The position numbers and the translations under genes were made by a program. The notes under the pieces were generated by a model that was not told where the DNA came from, made no database searches, and saw nothing but the letters and a program-made list of their open reading frames with translations. Shown here piece after piece: positions 51,309 through 60,442 of a DNA stretch of 64,000 bases. How positions within the stretch are numbered: the stretch's first letter is position 1; each line of letters begins with the position of its first letter. Source of the DNA: Dinoroseobacter sp965279125 (GTDB lineage Bacteria; Pseudomonadota; Alphaproteobacteria; Rhodobacterales; Rhodobacteraceae); NCBI GenBank assembly GCA_965279125.1, contig CBDIHL010000044.1:372001-436000 (forward strand), given 5' to 3'.

Positions 51309-51335
51309 AACCCCCGCCCCTAGGCGGGGGTTTTT
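51309..51335 (+). terminator. Rho-independent terminator of the xdh-transporter operon
   Basis: Ten-bp stem AACCCCCGCC/GGCGGGGGTT with a 4-nt loop and TTTTT, 28 bp after the binding-protein stop. Confidence 0.9.
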
Positions 51336-51508
51336 CTTTGGGGCCACCCGGCGCAGTCAGGGAGACGATGCACCTGACGCGCCGATTGCAGCTCAGACCT
51401 GTCTTTTCTCAACACGAACGTCCGCTTTTACCCACAAATTATGGCATCCAGCGCCTCGAATCGAACACGCGCTCCATGCTAAGCTGTGGATAACTTGAGG
51501 GACTTCAA

Positions 51509-52399
51509 ATGATCCGATTTCCGCATGCCATTCTGGCAATTGTCGTCTTTGCGGCAAGCCCCGCTCAGTCCCAAGATTTTTGGGCCGATATAGATCTTGC
51601 ACATCAATCACTTCAGCGCGGTGGAAACGCTCTGAACGGGGGCGCACTCGCACTGGAAATACCGTCCTTCGACATCGTGCAGCGGAACCTTCGCTTTGGG
51701 GCGGCGACACAACAAGGCCTCGAGGTTGTTCTGTCCTTTCGGTCAGGGGCCTCGAACGCCCCCGATATCGCGACGGGCATCTTCCAGTCCGAGGATACGT
51801 TTGCTTTCGGGCGTTTTGCGGCGGTCGAGCTTGATCAAACCTTCGGTGCCATGCGCCTTGGCGGATTTGCCGGGCGCGGGCATGTCGCGTTCACGGCAGG
51901 CTCCCCGGGCAAAGCGACGGATTTCGCGGTCGCGGGTCTGGGGGCGGGGTGGCACAGTGATCAATGGCGGATCGACACCCATATCGGGGCGCTGACCTCC
52001 CGTGCGGTGGAGCCCGAATCCCTCGACAATGCCATCTTTGCTGCCATTTCCGCCGGGGTGGACCTGACCAACATCCCCGTCACGCTGACGGTCCGCGCGT
52101 CCTATGCACGCGGTGATCAAGACACTGCCAACCTTGTGCCAAACCCCGTCACGCTACCGTCCATCGGGATCGAGGCGGCATGGGATATTTCGGGCCCGAG
52201 CGGCCTGACCGCTTATGTCGGTGCGGATTGGTTATCGGTGTCCGAAGAAAACCCCGCCGCACCAACCGACCGCATCACCGAAACCGTTCTGTCGGCAGGG
52301 CTTCGATGGACCTTCGGAAGCCAAAGCACGGCACGTCCGTCCCGGGCCGCCTTGCCACGGTTTGAATCGTGGTTGGCTGCGGTTCCGGCCGTGGATTAA
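51509..52399 (+). CDS. Exported protein, probable outer-membrane beta-barrel
   Basis: 296 aa, not recognised. Signal peptide (residues 1-21, end near AQS-QD). The rest alternates polar and hydrophobic residues with many glycines (FGAMRLGGFAGRGHVAFTAG, VAGLGAGWHSDQWRIDTHIG), as in transmembrane beta-strands, though the protein ends in a non-aromatic VD rather than a terminal F or W. A single DnaA-box-like TGTGGATAA precedes it at 51485. Convergent with htpX; their stop codons overlap. Confidence 0.6.
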   Translation: MIRFPHAILAIVVFAASPAQSQDFWADIDLAHQSLQRGGNALNGGALALEIPSFDIVQRNLRFGAATQQGLEVVLSFRSGASNAPDIATGIFQSEDTFAFGRFAAVELDQTFGAMRLGGFAGRGHVAFTAGSPGKATDFAVAGLGAGWHSDQWRIDTHIGALTSRAVEPESLDNAIFAAISAGVDLTNIPVTLTVRASYARGDQDTANLVPNPVTLPSIGIEAAWDISGPSGLTAYVGADWLSVSEENPAAPTDRITETVLSAGLRWTFGSQSTARPSRAALPRFESWLAAVPAVD

Positions 52400-53298
52400 G
52401 ACCAAGGTCCGGTCTTGCGCCGTCGGGTCTTCGGGATCGATGACTGCCGGACCCCCTGCCCCATCTCAGCCGCAAGCTTCTCCAACGCGCGCACCCGGTT
52501 CGCAGTCGCGGGGTGGGTCGAGAACAGCTTGTCATGCGCATGGGCGTGCAGCGGGTTGATGATGAACATATGCGCGGTGGCCGGGTTGCGCTCGGCTGTG
52601 TTCATATCCACGCGCCCCGCCAGCCCCTGAATGCGCTTCAAGGCCGAAGCGAGCGCCAGCGGCCTGCCACAAATCTCGGCCCCGACGCGGTCGGCCTCGT
52701 ATTCCCGCGTCCGGCTGATCGCCATCTGCACAAGCCCTGCGGCCAAGGGGGCCAGGATCATCGTCGCGAGCAGCCCGATGATCCCCAACGGATTGTCGCG
52801 CCCCCCACGAAAAAAGAACGCGAAATTTGCGAGCAAGCCAATCGCCCCCGCCAGTGTCGCGGTGATCGTCATGATCAGCGTGTCGCGGTTCTGGATATGG
52901 GCCAGCTCATGCGCCATGACGCCTTCCACCTCTTCATCCGACAGCGCGCGCAGCAGACCCGTGGTCGCCGCCACGGCGGCCTTGTCGGGACTGCGCCCGG
53001 TGGCAAAGGCATTCGGCTGGTCGGTGTCGATGATATAGACCATCGGTATCGGCATATTGGCGTTGCGCGCCAGTCGGGCGACCATCGTGACAAGCCCCGG
53101 CGCGGTCTGCGCATCGACGGGCCGCGCGTTGTGCATGCGCAAGACCATCTGGTCCGACCCCCACCATGCCCAAAGGTTCGTGGCCCCGGCAAAGATCAGG
53201 GCAATCACCAGCCCCACCTCACCCCCCAGCAAGAGGCCAACCGTGCCAAACAGGACGGTCATCGCAGCAAGCAGCATTGTGGTTTTGACGGTGGTCAT
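52396..53298 (-). CDS. htpX: Zinc metalloprotease HtpX
   Basis: 300 aa membrane protease for damaged inner-membrane proteins. Zinc site H130-E131-x2-H134 (HELAHIQN) and the third ligand in REYEADRVGAE. Two N-terminal and two central hydrophobic segments. Start at the ATG at 53298 (AAGG upstream); the 28-codon upstream extension was rejected. Confidence 0.93.
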   Translation of the reverse strand: MTTVKTTMLLAAMTVLFGTVGLLLGGEVGLVIALIFAGATNLWAWWGSDQMVLRMHNARPVDAQTAPGLVTMVARLARNANMPIPMVYIIDTDQPNAFATGRSPDKAAVAATTGLLRALSDEEVEGVMAHELAHIQNRDTLIMTITATLAGAIGLLANFAFFFRGGRDNPLGIIGLLATMILAPLAAGLVQMAISRTREYEADRVGAEICGRPLALASALKRIQGLAGRVDMNTAERNPATAHMFIINPLHAHAHDKLFSTHPATANRVRALEKLAAEMGQGVRQSSIPKTRRRKTGPWS

Positions 53299-53659
53299 GG
53301 GAACGCCTTCAAGCAGAAACGGTGTTGAGAGAGATATGGGACGCCAGACGCGCGACGAAAAGAGGGCGACCTGAAGTGCCACGGCTTAGGGGGTTTGAGT
53401 TTCGCACGGAACACCGCGCTATCGGACTTTGCTGCTGTGCCAATACATGGACAAAGCAAAGGGCAACGGTCTAAGCCCGCGCACGGCGCAGGATCCGCAG
53501 ATTGCGCAACGCCATGCCCCACACCGGATACATCCTACGCGACCCGGTTTGCGCCCCGTCCATCCCCCATGTCGCAAACCCGCCCCCAACGGTCGAACCC
53601 GCTTGCACGTCGCCCGCGAAAATCGCCAGATTACGCCCAAGTCAAACGGAGTCGGCCCC
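53299..53659. other. Intergenic region between divergent htpX and the FAD-GcvT gene
   Basis: No convincing gene on either strand. It must hold the two divergent promoters, but I could not assign clear -35/-10 pairs. The open plus-strand frame here is only the upstream extension of the next gene. Confidence 0.5.
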
Positions 53660-56158
53660 ATGAAAACCCACGTCAAAGCGCTCGTTATCGGCGGCGGTGC
53701 CGTTGGCACCTCGATTGCCTATCACCTCGCCAAGGCAGGCTGGCAGGACGTGGTGCTGCTTGAACGTGACGAGCTGACCTCCGGCTCCACCTGGCACGCC
53801 GCCGGGCTGCTGCCGTATTTCAACATGAGCTATGCGACCACGCATATCCACGACCACTCCATCAAGTTTTACAAAACGCTTGAGGCGGAGACGGGTCTGA
53901 ACGCGGGCTTCTCGGTCGTCGGCAATCTGCGCATGGCGCAATCTCAGGCGCGCATGGACGAATACATGGTCTACGCCGCGACCGCCGAGACCTGCGATGT
54001 GCCCTTCGAATGGCTCAGCCCCGCGCAGATCAAGGAGCGTTATCCGCTCGTGCGCTCCGAAGATCTGGTCGGCGCCATTTACCATCCCACCGACGGCTAC
54101 ATTAACCCTGCTGACGTCACCATGGCGATGGCCAAAGGTGCGCGCCAGCACGGCGCGGTGATCGAGCGGAAATGGCAAGCCGACGCCTATCACTGGACCG
54201 GCGACGCGTGGGAAGTGACCCTGACGAAGATGGTCGAGAAGGGCGGCAACCTTGTGGCCTCGGACGAGCAATTCGTTGTCACCGCCGAGCATGTCGTCAC
54301 CGCAACCGGCAACCATTCGCAACGCACCGCACGGCTACTCGGGATCAAGACCCCCGCTATCCCGGTTGAGCATCAGTTTATCGTCACCGAGCCTGATCCG
54401 ATGCTGGTCGAATGGCGCAAGGAAAACGGCGAGCACCCGGTGCTGCGTGACGCCGATGCCAAGTGGTATGTGCGCGAGGAACGCGGGGGCTGGATCCTGG
54501 GCCCTTACGAGCAGAACGCGCCTGCGCGGTTTGAATACGGCTGCCCTGACAGCTTCCGCGCCGACCTCTTCCCCCTTGATCTAGAGCGTATCGAGGAAGA
54601 GTATATGAGCATGATCCACCGGATCCCGTCCTCGGAAACCGTTGGTTTGAAAGACGACTTCAACGGCCCGATCTGCTATACCCCCGACGGCAACCCCCTC
54701 GTGGGCCCCGCACCGGGCCTGCGCAACATGTGGCTCGCCGAGGGCTTTTCGTTTGGGATCACCGCCGCAGGTGGGACCGGGCACTACCTCGCTCAGTTGA
54801 TGGTCGAAGGCGAGGCTGAGATCGATATGGCGTCGCTCGATCCCAAGCGGTTCGGCAACTGGATCACCACAGAGTACGCGATGCGCAAGAACGAGGAGGC
54901 GTATGACCACGTCTATGTCCTCCACCACCCAGACGAAGAACGCCCCGCCGCGCGACCGCTGAAAACCGCCCCCGCCTACGACCGCCAAAAGGCCCTCGGC
55001 GCGCAGTTTGGCTGCGTCAATGGATGGGAGCGCCCGAACTATTACGGACCGCTCGACGCCCCCGACAGCTTCGACCACGACAGCCGATCCTTCCGGCGCG
55101 GGGCGTGGTGGGACTATGCGAAAGGCGAGGCAAAAGCGATCCGCGAAGGCGTCGGTCTGGTCGATGCCACCGCCTTCACCAAGCACATGGTCAAAGGTCC
55201 GGGCGCGACCGCGTTCCTCGATTGGTTTACCACGAATAAGCTGCCGAAAGTGGGCCGCATTAACCTTACCTACGCGCTCACCGAGGCGGGCACGACCCGC
55301 ACCGAATACACCATCGTACGTCTGGCTGAGGACAGCTATTACCTCGTCAGCGCGGGCGCGTGGCAGGCCTATGACGGCGACTACCTGCGCAAAGCGGTCG
55401 AGGATAAAGAGGCCGAATTTGGCCGGATCGAGGTGCAGGACGTCACCAGCCAGTGGGGCGTTTTCGCCATCGCCGGGCCAAAATCCCGCGACGTGCTCGC
55501 CAGCCTGATTCGCGACGCAGACCCGGAAACCGCGCTGTCGAACAAGCGCTTCCCATGGCTCAGCGCCCGCCAGATCGAGCTTGGCATGTGCCCCGTCAAC
55601 GCCATCCGCGTCGCCTATACCGGCGAGCTGGGATGGGAGCTGCACCACCCGATGGAGATGCAGAATTACCTCTGGGATCAGCTGATGAAAGCGGGCGCGC
55701 CGCATGGGCTGAAACTGGTCGGTGCGCGCGCCCAAAACTGGCTGCGGCAGGAGAAAAGCTACCGCGCCTTCGGCACCGAGCTCGGCCGCGATGCAACGCC
55801 GCTTGAGGCTGGTCTCGACCGTTTCGTGGACCTCAGCAAGGACTTCCACGGCAAGGCCGCGATGGAAAACATCGGCATTCGTTTCAAATGCGTGACACTT
55901 CTTGTCGACGGACCTGCCGACGCCGATCCATGGGGGCGCGAGGCGCTCTATGATGGCGAGACGCGTGTGGGTCGCCTGACCTCTGGCGGCTACTCCGTCG
56001 CGTTCGGCAAGAGCATCGGCATGGGCTACGTGAAGCCAGGGCAAGCAGAGGTCGGCACCAAGCTAAAGGTCCGCATGTTTAAAGAGTTGTGGGATTGCGA
56101 GGTCGTCGAAGACAGCCCCTACGATCCGGCCAACGCCACTATCCGGGTCAACGGGTAA
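53660..56158 (+). CDS. FAD-dependent dimethylglycine/sarcosine dehydrogenase-like enzyme with GcvT domain
   Basis: 832 aa. N-terminal FAD domain with VIGGGAVGTSIAYHLAKAG and STWHAAGLLPYFN (site of covalent flavin in relatives); FAO middle domain; C-terminal tetrahydrofolate-binding GcvT domain (YTGELGWELHHPMEM, then FHGKAAMENI). Such enzymes oxidise N-methylated glycines or related compounds and pass the one-carbon unit to folate. Substrate not determined. The ATG at 53660 with GGAG upstream is the family start. Confidence 0.88.
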   Translation: MKTHVKALVIGGGAVGTSIAYHLAKAGWQDVVLLERDELTSGSTWHAAGLLPYFNMSYATTHIHDHSIKFYKTLEAETGLNAGFSVVGNLRMAQSQARMDEYMVYAATAETCDVPFEWLSPAQIKERYPLVRSEDLVGAIYHPTDGYINPADVTMAMAKGARQHGAVIERKWQADAYHWTGDAWEVTLTKMVEKGGNLVASDEQFVVTAEHVVTATGNHSQRTARLLGIKTPAIPVEHQFIVTEPDPMLVEWRKENGEHPVLRDADAKWYVREERGGWILGPYEQNAPARFEYGCPDSFRADLFPLDLERIEEEYMSMIHRIPSSETVGLKDDFNGPICYTPDGNPLVGPAPGLRNMWLAEGFSFGITAAGGTGHYLAQLMVEGEAEIDMASLDPKRFGNWITTEYAMRKNEEAYDHVYVLHHPDEERPAARPLKTAPAYDRQKALGAQFGCVNGWERPNYYGPLDAPDSFDHDSRSFRRGAWWDYAKGEAKAIREGVGLVDATAFTKHMVKGPGATAFLDWFTTNKLPKVGRINLTYALTEAGTTRTEYTIVRLAEDSYYLVSAGAWQAYDGDYLRKAVEDKEAEFGRIEVQDVTSQWGVFAIAGPKSRDVLASLIRDADPETALSNKRFPWLSARQIELGMCPVNAIRVAYTGELGWELHHPMEMQNYLWDQLMKAGAPHGLKLVGARAQNWLRQEKSYRAFGTELGRDATPLEAGLDRFVDLSKDFHGKAAMENIGIRFKCVTLLVDGPADADPWGREALYDGETRVGRLTSGGYSVAFGKSIGMGYVKPGQAEVGTKLKVRMFKELWDCEVVEDSPYDPANATIRVNG

Positions 56159-56455
56159 CTACCCGGTCGGCAACGCAGTACAATCTCTGCGCATGTTTGC
56201 AATTCGCTCAGGTGTTGCTTCCGATGCGTAGCAAAATGGACGCGACCCACCGCCACGATTGTAGGCACTGCTCTTTCCGCAACGATGCCCATTGCTCTTC
56301 CTATTTTCAGGACATGCGCAAGGGCGTCGCTCTTGGTAAATGGCGATACACTGGCGCACAGCGTCTTCGCCGCGGACGCCTGACACGAGAGTGTCGGCCG
56401 CGGCAGTCGAGCCAATTAGAAAGGCGAGCACAAAAGAAGCAGAAGCATTAACCAT
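56159..56455 (-). CDS. Small exported cysteine-rich protein
   Basis: 98 aa, not named. Signal peptide (MVNASASFVLAFLIGSTAAA) then a compact domain with cysteines in PCACPENRKSNGHRCG, then SAYNRGGGSRPFCYASE and a final cysteine. I recall similar PCxCP...RCGxRSAYxRxGG...CY segments in other alphaproteobacterial small proteins. No clear Shine-Dalgarno. Convergent with the FAD-GcvT gene. Confidence 0.6.
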   Translation of the reverse strand: MVNASASFVLAFLIGSTAAADTLVSGVRGEDAVRQCIAIYQERRPCACPENRKSNGHRCGKSSAYNRGGGSRPFCYASEATPERIANMRRDCTALPTG

Positions 56456-56524
56456 GGTTAATAAATGGTTAACGCATCCGTGATCTCAAGGGTTCAATTG
56501 GAAAATTGACCTACCAACCGTACC

Positions 56525-56947
56525 CTAGCCAGCCGCCGCTTGCATCCGCTGCATCGTCAGTGTCGTCATCCCGCAGGCATCGGTGATTTCCTGCAAGCGG
56601 TTCGGCGTCACGCCCTCAACCTGCACGACGCTCGCCGCCCCGATCGCGGCAAGGCTCGAATAATTGCGCCCCGCCGCGCGCTCTAGCCCAACGATCAGCT
56701 GGGTCATCGCCGGTGCGCCCGCCTCGCCCGCCACGGTCGCCAAGATGCACGCGCCCGCCTCGCGATGCGCCGCGTCCCATGTCACATCCGGCGTCTTGCC
56801 CGCCATCGCAGGGTTTTCCTTCACCAAGACCGCGTTGATCTTTTCGCCCAAGGCCTCGGACGCGGCTTCAAACCGGTCCACGGCCTCATTGGCAAAGGCC
56901 GGGGTCGCGAGGGTGAGGGTGGCAGCAACAAGAACAAAACGCAGCAT
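56525..56947 (-). CDS. Exported hypothetical protein
   Basis: 140 aa, not recognised. Signal peptide (residues 1-19, end near AFA-NE), helical mature part with two cysteines (about residues 67 and 125) that could form a disulfide. Same strand as the downstream small exported protein at 56159, about 70 bp apart. Confidence 0.65.
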   Translation of the reverse strand: MLRFVLVAATLTLATPAFANEAVDRFEAASEALGEKINAVLVKENPAMAGKTPDVTWDAAHREAGACILATVAGEAGAPAMTQLIVGLERAAGRNYSSLAAIGAASVVQVEGVTPNRLQEITDACGMTTLTMQRMQAAAG

Positions 56948-57013
56948 TGGTTAATCCTTCAACTTTTATACGGACCCAAAATGCCCCGACAGCAAAGGCA
57001 GACGCAAGGCCCC

Positions 57014-57664
57014 TCAGCCCGGTCGGCGGATCAAGGCCATCACATTGTTGGCAGGCATCTGGATGACCTCAACGGAATAGCCCAGCACGCCAAACACATC
57101 CTCGATCACGCTAAGGTCTTTATACCCAATATCAGGGTCTTGCGCGCGCAGGCTGGCGTCAAACGCCACATCGCCGTCACTGGTCGCGATCCCGTCTCGC
57201 AGGAACGGTCCATAGAGCGCGAACACCCCACCTGGTGCCAACACCTGCGCTGCCTCATCCAGCAAGACCGCCAGTTCCGCGTCTGAGATAAGATGGGTCA
57301 GGTTAACCAAATACAGAAAATCTACCGGCCCCAACCGCCTGCCCCACCCCGGCGCGCAGGCATTCAGCGCTATCGGTGCCAGCAGATTCGCCAATCCCGC
57401 TTCCGCCCGCCATGCTGCAATCGACGCCAACCGCGCCGCATCCACATCGGTCGGCTGCCAGATCAATCCCGCAAACGCCTCCGCGGAGGCCACCGCATGT
57501 TGCCCGGTCCCGCTGGCAATCTCCAACGCCCGACCTTCGCGCGGAACAACCGGACCAAGCACCTGCAAGATCGGCCCGATATTGCGCGCCGCAGACGGAG
57601 CCTCCATCTTCGCGGACGCCCCGACCAAGGCGGCGCTGTCAGGCAGGTGCAACTTGCGGCTCAT
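57014..57664 (-). CDS. DUF938 protein, SAM-methyltransferase-like
   Basis: 216 aa. PSAARNIGPILQVLGPVVP and ALEIASGTGQHAVASAEAF (SAM-binding glycine motif) followed by WQPTDVD mark the DUF938 family. Reaction unknown. Start at the ATG at 57664, overlapping by four bases the stop of the upstream oxidase gene; the longer open frame is rejected. Confidence 0.85.
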   Translation of the reverse strand: MSRKLHLPDSAALVGASAKMEAPSAARNIGPILQVLGPVVPREGRALEIASGTGQHAVASAEAFAGLIWQPTDVDAARLASIAAWRAEAGLANLLAPIALNACAPGWGRRLGPVDFLYLVNLTHLISDAELAVLLDEAAQVLAPGGVFALYGPFLRDGIATSDGDVAFDASLRAQDPDIGYKDLSVIEDVFGVLGYSVEVIQMPANNVMALIRRPG

Positions 57665-58728
57665 GCAAACCGCCCCGGCGATAGGGCTGCGACGGTTGCT
57701 GCGTCCAATTCCGGCGCGCGTCCGGCAACCAGATCCGCCACCAGACGTGAAGCCGCAGGGGCCGTCTGGAACCCGTAGCCCCCTTGCGCCGCCATCCAAA
57801 CAAAACTGGGATCAACCGCATCCGGCCCCAACACGAGGTTCCGATCCGGCGAGAAACTTCGCAGCCCAGCCCAAGTCGCCTCCAGCCGCGTCACAGGTTC
57901 CGTCACCCGTGCCTCATACCGCGCTAACCCCTCGGCGATCACCATGTCATCGGCCCAGGCATCCATCGGCGGGCTGTCATGTTCTTCCGCCGGAGACACG
58001 ATCAACGCCCCCGCATCCGGCTTGGCATACCACGTCTCGCCTACGCCCAGCAGCATCGGCCAAGCGCGGACATCAAGGCCGCCGGGCGCAGGTATCCGCG
58101 CCATCGACCGCCGCTTCGGCGTGATCCCAATCGGCGCGATCCCCGCCATCGCGGCGACGCCGTCCACCCAAGCGCCAGCGGCATTCACCAAGACCGCAGC
58201 CTCCCAAGACCGCTCCCCCGCCGACACGCGCCAGCCAGTCCCGAGCCGCTCAATTCGGTCCACCGAGACACCCGTCAAAACCTCCCCATTCCCACGCACA
58301 TCCCGCGCATAAGACTGGATCAAGCGGTCGGTATCCACGTCCCACGTCTGGCTCTGATGCGAGACGAAACCAACCACCTCAGGGTTCAGGATCGGCACGA
58401 TCTCACGCGCCGCTTCCACCCCGATATCGACCATCTCCATCGACGCCGTTTGGCGGGCAAACGCCTCCGCCTGATCGTGATCGCCCACAAGCATCAAGCC
58501 ACGATCCGAGAGCACATCGCGCGCGCGCAACTCCTCGGCCCCTGCCGCGCTCAAGGCAATCGTCGAGGCCAACCCATAGCGCTGCTCGAACAAGGCTGCT
58601 GAGCGTCCCGACGCGTGATACCCAAGCGCGCTCTCGCCCTCCAGCACCATCACGCGGCCCAAAGCGGCCAGCTTGGCGCCCACGGACACGCCCGCGATCC
58701 CGCCGCCGATCACCAGAAAGTCACCCAC
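57661..58728 (-). CDS. FAD-dependent oxidoreductase, D-amino-acid oxidase/dehydrogenase type
   Basis: 355 aa of the DAO family. DFLVIGGGIAGVSVGAKLAA binds FAD; GYHASGRSAALFEQRYG resembles D-arginine dehydrogenase-type enzymes; C-terminal VWMAAQGGYGFQTAPAASRL. Likely oxidises a D- or N-substituted amino acid. Coupled by overlap to the DUF938 gene. Confidence 0.82.
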   Translation of the reverse strand: MGDFLVIGGGIAGVSVGAKLAALGRVMVLEGESALGYHASGRSAALFEQRYGLASTIALSAAGAEELRARDVLSDRGLMLVGDHDQAEAFARQTASMEMVDIGVEAAREIVPILNPEVVGFVSHQSQTWDVDTDRLIQSYARDVRGNGEVLTGVSVDRIERLGTGWRVSAGERSWEAAVLVNAAGAWVDGVAAMAGIAPIGITPKRRSMARIPAPGGLDVRAWPMLLGVGETWYAKPDAGALIVSPAEEHDSPPMDAWADDMVIAEGLARYEARVTEPVTRLEATWAGLRSFSPDRNLVLGPDAVDPSFVWMAAQGGYGFQTAPAASRLVADLVAGRAPELDAATVAALSPGRFA

Positions 58729-58773
58729 GACGCGCCCCCTTTTTCTTGCCCTAAATACTCAAATTCCGAAGCG

Positions 58774-59760
58774 TCAAATCATGCTCGGCACAACGAGGTC
58801 TGGCGGACGGTGCCCATCATCGAACGTCTTGATATTGATGATAACTTTCTCGCCCATCTCGATCCGCCCCTCGCGCGTGGCCGATCCCATATGGGGCAGC
58901 AGCACCACATTGCCCAGCTCCCGCAAGCGCGGGTTCACGTCATGGCCGCGCTCGAACACATCGAGGCCAGCGCCCGCAATATCGCCCGAGCGCAGCATCC
59001 GCGTCAGCGCATTCTCGTCGATCACTTCGCCGCGCGAGGTGTTCACGATCACCGAGGACGGCTTCATCAGTTTCAAACGCCGCGCATTCAGCAAGTGGAA
59101 CGTCGAGGGCGTATGCGGACAGTTGATCGACAGCACATCGACGCGGGCGACCATCTGGTCGAGGCTCTCCCAATAAGTCGCCTCCAGCTCGCCCTCAATC
59201 TCGCGATGCAAGCGACGACGATTATGGTAATGCACCTGCATCCCGAACGCATGGGCCCGCCGTGCCACGGCCTGCCCGATCTGACCCATCCCGAGGATCC
59301 CCAGACGCTTGCCGCCAATCCGCCCGCCAAGAAACGCGGTGGGCGACCAACCGCCCCACTCGCCTGCCTGCATGGTGCTAAGGCCTTCGGGCATCCGCCG
59401 CGTCACCGCCAGCATCAGGGCCATCGTCATGTCAGCCGTGTCATCGGTCAAAACACCCGGCGTGTTGGACACGTGGATGCCGCGCTGGCGCGCCGTGGTC
59501 ACATCAATATGGTCGACACCCGCGCCGTAATTGGCGATCAGTTTCAGCTTCTCGCCCGCTTGCGCCAGCATCGCACTGTCGATCTGGTCGGTCACGCAGG
59601 GCACCAGCACATCGGCCCGCCGCATGGCCTCGGCGATCTCGTCGCGGGTCAGTTTGCGGTCCTCGGCGTTCAGCTCGACATCGAACAGCTCCTTCATCCG
59701 CGTCTCCACGGGTTCGGGCAACCGTCGCGTGACGACAACACTCAGACGATCTGATGGCAT
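58774..59760 (-). CDS. D-2-hydroxyacid dehydrogenase (NAD-dependent)
   Basis: 328 aa, glyoxylate/hydroxypyruvate-reductase-like. NAD fold LGILGMGQIGQAVARRAHAF, NYGAGVDHIDV, catalytic arginine in NTSRGEVIDENAL and histidine in LLPHMGSATREGR. GAGGGG stands 4 nt before the ATG at 59760; the longer upstream frame runs over the divergent gene and is rejected. A partial interspersed-repeat match lies in the gap after its stop (58749-58763). Confidence 0.88.
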   Translation of the reverse strand: MPSDRLSVVVTRRLPEPVETRMKELFDVELNAEDRKLTRDEIAEAMRRADVLVPCVTDQIDSAMLAQAGEKLKLIANYGAGVDHIDVTTARQRGIHVSNTPGVLTDDTADMTMALMLAVTRRMPEGLSTMQAGEWGGWSPTAFLGGRIGGKRLGILGMGQIGQAVARRAHAFGMQVHYHNRRRLHREIEGELEATYWESLDQMVARVDVLSINCPHTPSTFHLLNARRLKLMKPSSVIVNTSRGEVIDENALTRMLRSGDIAGAGLDVFERGHDVNPRLRELGNVVLLPHMGSATREGRIEMGEKVIINIKTFDDGHRPPDLVVPSMI

Positions 59761-59869
59761 TTGGCCCCTCCCGGCACTTCCCAAGTCGCGCATATACTGG
59801 CAACATATCGAGACCGGGGGCAAGCACAGACCCACGACCAGAGCGCGAGAAACGCGCCGGAAGCGAGCA

Positions 59870-60442
59870 ATGGCAGGCGATCGCAATTTTGACATGGCGC
59901 GGAAGCGTCTTATCGGGACCATTCTGGCCTTTGGGCTGGCCCTTTTTAGTGCGCTCAGCGCCCCCGCACTGGCCAATGACAACACCCGCATCGGAAGCGT
60001 AACCAAGCAACCCTTGCCGCGTTTCGTGACCCTGAAGGGCGAGGAGGGCAATGTCCGCCGCGGCCCCTCCGTCACGCACCGCATCGATTGGGTGTTCACG
60101 CGGCGTGGGATGCCGCTTCAGGTCGTCAGCGAGTTCGGCAATTGGCGCCAGGTCCGCGACCGCGATGGGGCCGGCGGCTGGATGCACCATATTTTGCTCA
60201 GCCGCGCGCGCAGTGTGATCGTGCAAGAAGACCTCATGCCGCTGCGCTCGTCGCCTGAAGAGGACGCCCCGATCCGTGCGCGCGCCGAGGCAGGCGTGAT
60301 CGCGCGGCTAGGGCCCTGCGAGAATGGCTATTGCCGCATCCAATCCGGGCGCACACGCGGGTGGGCTTCGGTCACCTCGCTGTGGGGGTTAACCGAAGCC
60401 GAAGTCGGTGTGGGGCAAACCACGAGCTCCGCGTCAAACTAG
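59870..60442 (+). CDS. SH3-domain exported protein
   Basis: 190 aa. A signal peptide or anchor (about residues 12-36, end near ALA-ND), then two bacterial SH3-like segments: LKGEEGNVRRGPSVTHRIDW to GGWMHHILLSR, and MPLRSSPEEDAPIRARAEAG to GRTRGWASVTSLWG. Likely binds cell wall or envelope targets. GGAAG lies about 8 nt before the ATG at 59870. Its stop overlaps that of the convergent peptidase gene. Confidence 0.82.
   Translation: MAGDRNFDMARKRLIGTILAFGLALFSALSAPALANDNTRIGSVTKQPLPRFVTLKGEEGNVRRGPSVTHRIDWVFTRRGMPLQVVSEFGNWRQVRDRDGAGGWMHHILLSRARSVIVQEDLMPLRSSPEEDAPIRARAEAGVIARLGPCENGYCRIQSGRTRGWASVTSLWGLTEAEVGVGQTTSSASN

Noticed and set aside
51445..51480. CGAATCGAAC stretch resembling a tRNA T-arm in reverse
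   Set aside because: No acceptor stem, anticodon stem or D-arm can be folded around it.
51485..51493. Single perfect DnaA box TGTGGATAA upstream of the beta-barrel-like gene
   Set aside because: One 9-mer of this degenerate motif is expected by chance in about this much sequence, and there is no second box nearby.
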